A DNA stretch of 64,000 nucleotides from assembly GCF_001905795.1 (NCBI RefSeq), contig NZ_LIXJ01000011.1:62001-126000 (forward strand), read 5' to 3'. Source of the stretch: Streptomyces sp. CB01580. GTDB lineage: Bacteria > Actinomycetota > Actinomycetes > Streptomycetales > Streptomycetaceae. The notes below the pieces were generated by a model, which saw only the letters and a list, made by a program, of their open reading frames with translations, searched no databases and was not told the DNA's origin. The translations under genes and the position numbers were made by a program. The stretch's first letter is position 1. The number at the start of each line of letters is the position of its first letter. Positions 32,682 through 39,643 of this stretch are shown here, piece by piece.

Positions 32682-33557
32682 ATGCCAGACCTCGCCGAAC
32701 CGGCCGCCGCCGTCGAACAGTTCGACTGCCCCACCTGTGAGGTGCCCGCCGGAAGCACCTGCCGCACCCGCGGCGGCAAAGTCGCCCCGAAGTACCACAC
32801 CCCGCGCTTCATGCTCGTCCCCCAGCTCCGCGCCGAGCTGGAGGTGAAGACCCCCGCCGACCGCGGCCCCGGCCGCGCGTGGGAGAGGGGCCCGGCGATC
32901 GACGCAGCGGCGCCCGAGGCCACCACGAAGCCCACGAGGGTGGGGTATGCCCGGTGCAGCACCGCCCAGCAAGAACTCCAGAGCCAACTCGACGCCCTGG
33001 CGGAAGCCGGATGCGACCCGGTCTTCTCGGAGAAGATCAGCACCCGGGTCAAGGTTCGGCCGGAGTTCACCAAGGCGATGGACTTCGCCCGCACCATCAA
33101 GAAGGCCGTCCCTCACCAACGGGTCATCTTCACCGTGCACGAGATGAAACGCCTGGGCCGCGGCGCCGCCGAGCTCCTGGCCATCGCCGAGGACCTGCGC
33201 CACCACGACATCCAGCTCGAACTCCTCACCGGCCCCCTCCAAGGGGTCTACGACCCCTCCGGACACGGCGCCGCCCTGTTCGCGTTCTTCGCCGGCATGG
33301 CGGAGTCCGAGCGCGAGTACATCCGGGAGAAGTCCCTCGAAGGCCAGGCATCCGCCCGCGAGCGCGGCCGGCACGGCGGACGCCCCAAGGTCGTCGACGA
33401 CGACATGGCCGCATACGCCCGCAGTCTGCGGGCCAACGGTGTGCCCGTCCCCGAGATCGCCCGCAAGCTCGTCATCACCTCGGGCAAGAACCAGGGCAAG
33501 CGCCCCTCAGTCGCCACCGTCTACCGCATCCTTGCCGAGGATGAAGCGGAGAGCTGA
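32682..33557 (+). CDS. tnpR: Serine resolvase with an N-terminal zinc-finger-like extension
   Basis: 291 residues, about 100 longer than classical TnpR. The catalytic domain starts near residue 84 with RVGYARCSTAQQELQSQLDA; Ser93 is the nucleophile. It continues through VIFTVHEMKRLGRGAAELLA, LLTGPLQGVYDPSG and FAFFAGMAESEREYIREK. A Hin-type helix-turn-helix region ends the protein (GRHGGRPKV; MAAYARSLRANGVPVPEIAR; PSVATVYRIL). The first ~45 residues hold Cys16, Cys19, Cys27 and His39 (C-x2-C-x7-C-x11-H, FDCPTCEVPAGSTCRT), a motif common in small actinobacterial zinc-finger proteins. The extension is joined by a disordered linker. It should resolve cointegrates made by TnpA. Confidence 0.88.
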   Translation: MPDLAEPAAAVEQFDCPTCEVPAGSTCRTRGGKVAPKYHTPRFMLVPQLRAELEVKTPADRGPGRAWERGPAIDAAAPEATTKPTRVGYARCSTAQQELQSQLDALAEAGCDPVFSEKISTRVKVRPEFTKAMDFARTIKKAVPHQRVIFTVHEMKRLGRGAAELLAIAEDLRHHDIQLELLTGPLQGVYDPSGHGAALFAFFAGMAESEREYIREKSLEGQASARERGRHGGRPKVVDDDMAAYARSLRANGVPVPEIARKLVITSGKNQGKRPSVATVYRILAEDEAES

Positions 33558-33564
33558 ACAGCCA

Positions 33565-33619
33565 TCAGGGCTTCAAGATCAACTCATTGCCCCTTTGACC
33601 CGTATCTCGGCGATACCCC
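33565..33619 (-). repeat. Right terminal inverted repeat of the transposon
   Basis: Exact reverse complement of 27562-27616. It begins 7 nt after the tnpR stop and ends CCCC at 33619, directly against the TGAAT duplication. Confidence 0.93.
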
Positions 33620-33624
33620 TGAAT
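33620..33624 (+). repeat. 5-bp target-site duplication TGAAT (right copy)
   Basis: Second copy of the TGAAT duplication. GTGAATCAGT recurs at 33631-33640, and joining the outer flanks would recreate a tandem GTGAATCAGT repeat at the original site. Confidence 0.9.
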
Positions 33625-33664
33625 CAGTGGGTGAATCAGTGCATGTGAAGACAGGGGGAGGCTT

Positions 33665-34036
33665 ATGGCCAGCGCTTGTAAGACACGGTTTCGAATCACC
33701 ACGGTCACGGCTGCACTCACCGCCGTCAGCGGCTTGCTGCTGGCGATTGCAGCGCCTGCGAGTGCCGAAGTGAAGTCCACCTGCGGCACTTATATCTGCG
33801 TCGCCACTGCTTTCCAGGGCCGCGACTACGTCCAGGACATCACCGTCACCACGAGAGACGGCCTGCCGGGGACGCTGCGTGCGTTCGTCGGCGACTACCG
33901 GGGGACCAAGGCGAACGTCTCGCGGTGGCGGTTCGTCGTCAACCGGGAGATCAGGGCTTACCCGAGGCTGGCCGTCTGCGGCGGTCTCGATCGCGGGGGA
34001 CGGGTCATCGAGAACCACTGTGTGATGATCCCCTGA
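33665..34036 (+). CDS. Small secreted protein of unknown function
   Basis: A 123-residue precursor with a Sec signal peptide (MASACKTRFR, hydrophobic LTAVSGLLLAIAAPASA, cleavage near residue 34). The mature ~89 residues carry four cysteines (KSTCGTYICVAT, LAVCGGL, ENHCVMIP) and look beta-rich. A GGGGGAGG ribosome site precedes ATG 33665. The transposon inserted 40 nt upstream, probably between this gene and its original promoter, so expression may now depend on the element or be lost. I recognise no family. Confidence 0.72.
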   Translation: MASACKTRFRITTVTAALTAVSGLLLAIAAPASAEVKSTCGTYICVATAFQGRDYVQDITVTTRDGLPGTLRAFVGDYRGTKANVSRWRFVVNREIRAYPRLAVCGGLDRGGRVIENHCVMIP

Positions 34037-34063
34037 ACCCGCACGAGCCTTCCCACCTCACCA

Positions 34064-34078
34064 CCACGGGCCCCGTGG
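34064..34078. terminator. Compact GC-rich palindrome after the secreted-protein gene
   Basis: CCACGGG at 34064-34070 and CCCGTGG at 34072-34078 form a palindrome 27 nt after the stop. As a hairpin it would open to a CCACG/CGTGG stem with a 5-nt loop. Modest as a terminator. Confidence 0.4.
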
Positions 34079-34164
34079 GATCCGCCATGACGTCCCCGGG
34101 GACCGCTGTAACGAAGGCGCGGCTCCGGCGTGTGGGGGGTGCAGTCCACCGTGGTGCGCATCGG

Positions 34165-34214
34165 GGGAGTGGACTCCACTCCGGCAAGCACTGGGGAGTG
34201 GACCCCACTCCGGC
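34165..34214. repeat. Two direct copies of a 21-bp palindromic unit
   Basis: GGGAGTGGACTCCACTCCGG plus C at 34165-34185 recurs at 34194-34214 with one T-to-C change. Each copy is itself an inverted repeat (GGAGTGG facing CCACTCC). Outer segments with CACCGTGGTG at 34148-34157 and ACCACCACGGTG at 34216-34227 can also pair, so the 34140-34230 stretch could fold into a multi-stem structure. The rest of 34079-34507 holds no gene I can support. Confidence 0.6.
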
Positions 34215-34507
34215 GACCACCACGGTGAGGGAGTGCGAGGCACCCGGAATCCCGTGCGTGCACCGACAATGAGCCTCCGCCAACTTGAATTCGCAGGTCA
34301 CAGGGCTGGTGTGATCGGTTCTCGGAGTGCTCACGCTGGCCGTGGGCGGCAGTCCGGCGAGCAGATCGTCCGACGGAGCGGTCGCCTGGCCGGTTCCTGC
34401 TCGCTGTGGCTGGGCGGCCTTCTACGATCCCGTCTGCTTGGGACCCAGTCGACATGGGCTGCCCAGAGCCGCCCCGACCCTCCAGCGCAGTCATGGAAGA
34501 TGAAACG

Positions 34508-35056
34508 ATGACAGGGGAAGTGGGCGAGATCGTTCTGAGCAAGCAAGACCTTCGTGAGGTCGCCGCGTTCGCGGCAACGTGTGCAGAGGTGGTGCTCAAG
34601 ATATTCGAGGCCGACCAGCCGGGCGACTCGCGGCCTCGAGACGCTGTCAGTGCCGCGTGGGAGTTTGCTCGGGGCGGTGAACGAGGGAAATCTCTGCGCG
34701 AGACGGCGTTGGCGGCGCTCAAGGCGGCCAAGAGCGCGGACACTGCGGCTGCGCGCGAGGCAGCGTGGGCAGCAATGTCCGCGGCAGGCGCCGCCTACCT
34801 GCATCCATTGGCCAAGGCCACCCAGGTCAAGCACATTCTCGGAGCCGGCGCCTATGCGGCCAGAGCGGCTGAGCTGGTCGCCGAGGACAATCGGAGCGCT
34901 GGCGCCAGGCACCTTGAGCAGACGGTGCATCGTGCGACGCCAACCGTCGTTGACGTGCTCAAACGCTTCCCTGCGGCGCCGAGTGGCGGGGGACGGGTCG
35001 GTGAGTTGATCCGGATGCTGGACGCTGACCTTCGTTCACTCACCTTCGCCGAGTGA
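34508..35056 (+). CDS. Imm5-like putative immunity protein (all-helical)
   Basis: A 182-residue, almost wholly alpha-helical protein, Ala-rich, with the stretch DSRPRDAVSAAWEFARGGER followed by repeated Ala-rich helices (AAREAAWAAMSAAGAAYLHP; HILGAGAYAARAAELVAEDN). This D-x-R-P-R-x-A..A..WARG pattern followed by AAxAA helices matches what I know as Imm5-type putative immunity proteins, often mis-annotated as SbcC-like. ATG 34508 was chosen over the in-frame ATG 34493 because GGAAGA precedes it at a proper distance. No polymorphic toxin gene is adjacent, so if the assignment is right it is an orphan. Confidence in the ORF is higher than in the family. Confidence 0.6.
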   Translation: MTGEVGEIVLSKQDLREVAAFAATCAEVVLKIFEADQPGDSRPRDAVSAAWEFARGGERGKSLRETALAALKAAKSADTAAAREAAWAAMSAAGAAYLHPLAKATQVKHILGAGAYAARAAELVAEDNRSAGARHLEQTVHRATPTVVDVLKRFPAAPSGGGRVGELIRMLDADLRSLTFAE

Positions 35057-35590
35057 CCTTTGGTGTTCGGACGGCGCAGGCCCGCATGCGTCAGCGGTTG
35101 ACTTCGAGATCGTCAGTACAAGCAGGGTGCGCAGTCGGTGGGTGGCGCGGGCGCGGTCCGGACGCGGACGCGCCCCGCTCACCACGTTCCGGCTTCCTGC
35201 CGCGTGTCGGAGATCCCGCCCGCCGCCCCGAGCCCACGGCCCGGGGCGGCGTCGTGCTCACGACGGGGTCAGCACGGCCCTGGGCGGGAAGTCCGTTGGC
35301 CGCACGGGCGGCGTCCCCACCGATCTCGGTGCCGCCCGGGGCCGTCGGCATCGATGCACCACGCTGTCCAAGCCGTGATCCACCTCGCCACGACCGGCCT
35401 CATGGCACGCCGTCTCACCGGCGAAGCCGCCATCTCCTGGCGCGACCCGACACCACAGATCAAACAGCAGATCTCGGGACAAAGCACTGGGAGAAGGCGA
35501 CCTCCACGCGGCGCACGGTGCACCGGGCAAGCGAACGTCAGGCCCATCGCAGTCCTGAGCGGTGGAACGGGCCCCTGAACCCCGCGTGGG
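35057..35590. other. Gene-poor stretch with a possible transposase scrap
   Basis: No intact gene. A short plus-strand segment near 35355-35480 (HHAVQAVIHLATTGLMARRL then TGEAAISWRDPT) resembles the end of an IS transposase in style. It lacks start, catalytic residues and context, so I only note it. Confidence 0.3.
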
Positions 35591-37024
35591 TCAGCGCGAC
35601 GTCGCACTCGCGTAGTCCGGCTCGGCCTCAGCCGCCAGGTTGCCGCGCTTGCCGACGAACCAGCCGATGGTCAGCAGCACCGCCCAGACCACGCCGACGT
35701 ACAGCGAGATCCGGCCATCGGGGTCCATCGCCGTCAGCACCGTGACGAAGGCGAGGAAGGTCAGCGCGATCCAGCTGCACACCGTGCCGCCGGGCGCCGG
35801 AAAGGAAGAGGCCGGCAGCAGACCCTTGAGTACCTTGGCGCGGTAGCGGATGTGGCTGAGCAGGATCATCGCCCAGGTCCAGATGGCCGCCGCGGTTGCG
35901 ACCGACATGACGTACCCGAACGCCTTCTCCGGCACCAGGTAGTTGAGCATCACGCCGATCGACATCACGATCACCGACACTGTGATGCCCGCGGCAGGGA
36001 CCTTCCGCCCGTTCAGTTTGCCGAAGATCTTCGGCGCCTCGGAGTTCGCCGCCAGGTCGCGCAGCATGCGGCCGGTGGAGTACATGCCCGAGTTGCAGGA
36101 CGACAGGGCTGCCGTCAGCACGACGAAGTTCACGATGCCGGCCGCCAGGGGAATGCCGATCTTGTCGAAGGCCGCCACGAACGGGCTCACGCCGGCGTGG
36201 AATTCCGTCCACTTCACGACCGACAGGATCACGATCAGCGAGCCGACGTAGAAGACGATGATGCGCCATGGGAGGGTATTGATCGCCTTCGGGAGGGTCT
36301 TCTCCGGGTTCTCGGACTCGCCCGCCGTGACGCCGACCAGCTCGACAGCAAGGTACGCGAACATCACGCCCTGTAGCGTCATCAGGCTGGACCCGATGCC
36401 GTTCGGGAAGATGCCGTCGTGCGACCACAGGTTACTCACCGTGGCGGTGTCGCCGGCCTGCGAGAATCCCAGCGTCAACACGCCCGCGCCAATGACGATC
36501 ATTCCTATGATGGCCGTCACCTTGACCATCGAGAACCAGAACTCCAGCTCACCGAAGATCTTCACCGAGATCAGGTTGACGCCGAAGAGCACCACCAGGA
36601 AGGCAAGCGCGCTGGTCCACTGAGGGATGTCCGGGAACCAGTAGTTGATGTAAATGGCCGCCGCGGTCAGCTCGGTCATGCCGGTGACGGCCCACATCAG
36701 CCAGTACGTCCATCCGGTCGCGTAGCCGAAGAACGGGCCCAGGAACTCGCGGGCGTACTCCGCGAACGAGCCCGAGACCGGGCGGTACAGGAGCAGCTCA
36801 CCGAGCGCCCGCATGATGAAAAAGATGATTACGCCCGCGAGCGCGTACATCAGGATGAGGCTGGTGCCGGCCTTCTCGATGTTCTTGCCGGCCCCCAGGA
36901 AGAGTCCGACACCGATCGCGCCGCCAATGGCGATCATTTGCACCTGGCGGCTGCCGAGTCCGCGCTCGTAGCCCTCTGCGGAGGCGTCAGCAGTTGCCGC
37001 CTCCGGGACCTTCGAGGTGGTCAT
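35591..37024 (-). CDS. APC-family amino-acid permease, CycA-like (D-alanine/D-serine/glycine type)
   Basis: A 477-residue membrane protein with about 12 helices and the amino-acid-permease N-terminus: YERGLGSRQVQMIAIGGAIG, GVGLFLGAGKNIEKAG, MRALGELLL. Later stretches FFGYATGWTYWLMWAVTG, KIFGELEFWFSMVKVTAI, FAYLAVELVGVTAGESENPE and SGMYSTGRMLRDLA follow CycA/GabP-group transporters closely. The CycA reading is supported by context: a broken D-amino-acid dehydrogenase, two PucR regulators and an alanine racemase lie next door. L-Ala, GABA or Asn cannot be excluded. The gene is transcribed away from those genes, with a 20-nt-spaced inverted repeat upstream of its start. Confidence 0.82.
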   Translation of the reverse strand: MTTSKVPEAATADASAEGYERGLGSRQVQMIAIGGAIGVGLFLGAGKNIEKAGTSLILMYALAGVIIFFIMRALGELLLYRPVSGSFAEYAREFLGPFFGYATGWTYWLMWAVTGMTELTAAAIYINYWFPDIPQWTSALAFLVVLFGVNLISVKIFGELEFWFSMVKVTAIIGMIVIGAGVLTLGFSQAGDTATVSNLWSHDGIFPNGIGSSLMTLQGVMFAYLAVELVGVTAGESENPEKTLPKAINTLPWRIIVFYVGSLIVILSVVKWTEFHAGVSPFVAAFDKIGIPLAAGIVNFVVLTAALSSCNSGMYSTGRMLRDLAANSEAPKIFGKLNGRKVPAAGITVSVIVMSIGVMLNYLVPEKAFGYVMSVATAAAIWTWAMILLSHIRYRAKVLKGLLPASSFPAPGGTVCSWIALTFLAFVTVLTAMDPDGRISLYVGVVWAVLLTIGWFVGKRGNLAAEAEPDYASATSR

Positions 37025-37128
37025 ATCCGCGCCTTTCGTCGTGCACGTGACAACGTGTTCACGCTCTCCGTGGACAAGCTCGAGTTCCTTCGTGATACGT
37101 CCGTAGACATTCGTGTCGGGTGGGATGG

Positions 37129-37190
37129 GCTGGGGCGTGTTTCGAAAGTAGCGTCACAGGCCGGACGGGACTTTCGAAACACGCCCCAGC
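37129..37190. repeat. 62-bp unit with 21-bp perfect inverted repeats (MITE-like)
   Basis: GCTGGGGCGTGTTTCGAAAG plus T at 37129-37149 is matched exactly by its complement at 37170-37190 with a 20-nt spacer. The spacer is long for a terminator. The end GGGGCGTGTTTCGAAAGT has the look of an IS5-group terminal repeat, so a miniature non-autonomous element is a plausible reading. No clear target duplication is visible beside it. A two-stem operator for divergent transcription is the alternative. Confidence 0.55.
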
Positions 37191-37326
37191 GGGACGTGAG
37201 CGAGGCCGCGCGGCCTGACGCGTGTGTGCCAGTGGTGTATCGGCGCACCATCCGGTCACAGGCCCACCATTCGGATGATGGGGGCGCCGGTCCCGTCGAC
37301 GCCATGGACGGGACCGGCAGGGGCCC

Positions 37327-37660
37327 TCACGCCCTCCGGCTGTGTCGTCGTTCGGGCCGTTGCTGATCAGCTGGTCGATAACGGGGTGGCCGGTGAGTTC
37401 GTGGTTCCTCGTCTCGAGGGCACCAGTCGCTCGGAGTGCGCCCTTGATGGTTCAGCGGGGCGAGCGCCGCCATCGCACCATCCCGGCACCACTGCGTGCT
37501 GCTGCCGACGAAGCGGGCGAGAAAGCGGAGAAGACGCGGACTTGCCGACGGCGGCACGTACACCGGCGAGGAGGGGATACCAAGCCGCGGAGAGTCCCGC
37601 CATGCCGGCGCCGACGACGGCCACACGCCGCGGGTGCCGATCACTCATCGCCTTCGCCAT
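37327..37660 (-). pseudogene. Truncated, frameshifted D-amino-acid dehydrogenase (dadA-like)
   Basis: On the minus strand a start region reads MSDRHPRRVAVVGAGMAGLS then AAWYPLLAGVRAAVG, a classic FAD-binding GxGxxG beginning of DadA-type enzymes (ATG at 37648). Soon another frame continues with LLRFLARFVGSSTQWCRDGA then MAALAPLNHQ, which matches the DadA interior (WRFLLRFA..MAALAPLNR). An internal deletion brings these together, and most of the ~410-residue enzyme is missing. The gene is therefore dead. In its intact state it would have oxidised D-alanine to pyruvate, completing the permease-racemase locus here. Confidence 0.6.
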
Positions 37661-37725
37661 GGCCCCCATCATGGAGGGAGCCCCCATCACAATTGAATGT
37701 CGGATTCCGCCACTCTTGGCATCCT

Positions 37726-37748
37726 GGAATGTTCTCGGATTACATTCC
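37726..37748. promoter_or_regulatory. Inverted repeat before the first PucR gene
   Basis: GGAATGT at 37726-37732 faces ACATTCC at 37742-37748 across 9 nt, ending 6 nt before the ATG at 37755. A related GAATGTCGGATTCC lies at 37695-37708. This looks like an autoregulatory operator and leaves no room for a good ribosome site. Confidence 0.45.
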
Positions 37749-37754
37749 TGAAGC

Positions 37755-39302
37755 ATGGTCACCGCATGTCGCATCTTTGAGAGCTTTGGCCCGGGTGTTA
37801 CCACGACGCTGGTTGCGGGACAGCCGGTGGAAGTGACCGGGCTCCACGTGTACGGCGACCCGGCCGGCGCGACGGTGGGCGGCGCGCTCGTTCTCGCCAC
37901 CGGAGCCCTCACGGCAGAGACCCAGCTCGAGGTGATGGACAGCGCCACTGAACGGCAGGCGGCCGGTGTTCTGCTGCGTGGTCCTGTCGATGATCGGGTG
38001 CGGCATCGGGCCGCCGATGGCCACCTCGCCTTGGGTGAGCTGGCCGAGGATGTCGGCTGGGCACAGTTCATCTCGATGGCTGACGCCATGCTCCAACAAG
38101 TCCACGCGCCACTCGACAACGCCCACGACGCGCACCAACGGATCTTCCGACTCAGTGACGACATCGCCGAGCTGCTGGCCGCCCCGATCATGGTGGAGGA
38201 CCTCCGGAGCAAAGTAGTGGCCTACTCGGCTTTTGGAGAGATCACCGACCAAGTACGAATGGACAGCATCCTGGGGCGCGCGGTACCAGACAAGATCGTG
38301 ACGCAGCTGCGCGCAGCAGGCACCTTCCGCCGCCTTGCAGTGAGTCATGAGCCGTTCAAGGTCGAAATCGAGGATCCCAGCTTCCTGACACGTCTGGTTG
38401 TCCCCATCCGCGTCGGCCCCGAGGTCATCGGCTCAATCTGGGCAATCCACGACGGTGAGCTGACACCACAGAAGCGGCAACGCCTTCTCGACATGGCACG
38501 TTCCTTGGGGTTGCTGCTCGTTCGACTGCGTGCGCACGAAGAACTCTCCAGCCGCTACACGGCGGACCGGATCCGTGAGGCGTTCCGCATACCCGTTGAC
38601 AGCTCCTCGACCGAGCCCCTGGTCCTGCCCGCTCGAGAGGTCCGGGTGGCGGCGCTGGGCCGCTTGAACGGCACGAGCGCACAGAACGACCTCGCCGTAT
38701 GGCGCACCGTTTTCCGGCGTCACGCTTGGGCCGATCCGATCCTCACCGACATGGAGGGGCTGGTGTTCGCGATCCTCACAGACGGTGACGGACCGGGTAG
38801 CTGGGCCTGGGCTCGCTCCCTGAGCTTGAACGGGCGTATCGGGCAGGTCGGAGCAAGTCGCCCTACCTCTTCGGCGACGGCCCTACCTGCCAGGAACCGG
38901 GAGGCCCTCGAAGTGCTGGGCACCGGCGTGGCTCTGGAGCGCCCAGCCGTCAGCTACGAAGAGGTATGGGCCCAAGTGGTCATCCGCCGGACCCACGCCA
39001 ACCTGCCGTGTGACCTGATCCACGACCTCAGCAGGCTCGATGACAAGGGCCGCGATCGGCAGGCGCTGGCCTCCACCCTGCTGACCTGGCTGATGAACTG
39101 GGGCGACTACAACCGTGCCGCGCGGACCCTGCGGCTCCACCCCAATACCGTGCGACAACGAATGCGCCGCATCGAGCACCTTCTCCACGGAGTGGACCTG
39201 TCGGATCCCGAACAGCGACTGGCCGTGACCCTGGTGCTGCAAGCACATCTCCATCGTGACGAGCCAGTCCAGACGGAGCCGGACGACACGGTTGCAGGCT
39301 GA
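37755..39302 (+). CDS. PucR/CdaR-family transcriptional regulator (first copy)
   Basis: A 515-residue protein with a PucR-type N-terminal sensor domain (~1-120), a GGDEF-like/GAF-like middle part, and the C-terminal PucR helix-turn-helix. The HTH reads WLMNWGDYNRAARTLRLHPN, TVRQRMRRIEHLL, with the typical LxxHPNTVRxRMxRI core. Family members activate purine, proline or amino-acid catabolism (PucR, PutR, CdaR). ATG 37755 lies 6 nt after an inverted repeat. Being divergent from the permease/dadA side and upstream of alr, it probably controls alanine or D-amino-acid use (inference). It is 30-40% similar by eye to the next regulator. Confidence 0.83.
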   Translation: MVTACRIFESFGPGVTTTLVAGQPVEVTGLHVYGDPAGATVGGALVLATGALTAETQLEVMDSATERQAAGVLLRGPVDDRVRHRAADGHLALGELAEDVGWAQFISMADAMLQQVHAPLDNAHDAHQRIFRLSDDIAELLAAPIMVEDLRSKVVAYSAFGEITDQVRMDSILGRAVPDKIVTQLRAAGTFRRLAVSHEPFKVEIEDPSFLTRLVVPIRVGPEVIGSIWAIHDGELTPQKRQRLLDMARSLGLLLVRLRAHEELSSRYTADRIREAFRIPVDSSSTEPLVLPAREVRVAALGRLNGTSAQNDLAVWRTVFRRHAWADPILTDMEGLVFAILTDGDGPGSWAWARSLSLNGRIGQVGASRPTSSATALPARNREALEVLGTGVALERPAVSYEEVWAQVVIRRTHANLPCDLIHDLSRLDDKGRDRQALASTLLTWLMNWGDYNRAARTLRLHPNTVRQRMRRIEHLLHGVDLSDPEQRLAVTLVLQAHLHRDEPVQTEPDDTVAG

Positions 39303-39643
39303 TGCTCGTGCCACTGGACCGATCGCCGACCGGCCCCGGTCACCCCCAAGGGCAAGGGGCTGGTCACCCGGCTCCTCGCCGGCGGCCCACCAGTACCCTG
39401 TGGCAGGGCCTCTCAAGACGGATGCAGGAAGTCGCCGCCACGCGCTCACTGCGAGTGACTCGCTCCGCTTGCCGGCGTCGCCACGGTTCTATGCAGGGAC
39501 AATCACGTCCACGCTGCCCCGCACCGGGCCGGTGCTCGGCGCACGCATGCAGCTGCTCCTTGAGGCTGGTACGGATCCTCGGAGCCCGGCATCGGGCGAT
39601 GGTGCACGATGTCGACCCGGATGTAACGAGCAGGTGGTGACCA
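39303..39643. other. Intergenic stretch between the two PucR genes
   Basis: About 340 bases with no supported gene. A small hairpin (TCACT at 39446-39450 with AGTGA at 39454-39458) is the only structure noted. Open frames crossing it are GC-shadow frames running into the regulator gene. Confidence 0.4.

Larger units (their letters stand above)
27562..33619 (+). mobile_element. Complete 6,058-bp Tn3-family transposon
   Basis: The ends are 55-bp perfect inverted repeats starting GGGG, with a 5-bp TGAAT duplication outside. Inside, left to right, are tnpA (+), a small membrane-protein gene (-), a gene for a protein with two winged-helix-like halves (-), a spacer with repeats, and a serine-resolvase gene tnpR (+) ending 7 nt before the right repeat. 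No antibiotic or metal resistance gene is present. Both enzymes look intact, so the element may still be active or have inserted recently. It interrupted a region carrying the repeat GTGAATCAGT upstream of a small secreted-protein gene. Confidence 0.93.

Noticed and set aside
32130..33374. 414-codon minus-strand frame across the spacer and tnpR
   Set aside because: Most of it is antisense to the resolvase domain; the rest has shadow composition and no credible start.
35355..35480. Possible transposase end (LMARRLTGEAAISWRDPT)
   Set aside because: Too short and without catalytic residues, start or end repeats to call; noted only within the intergenic entry.
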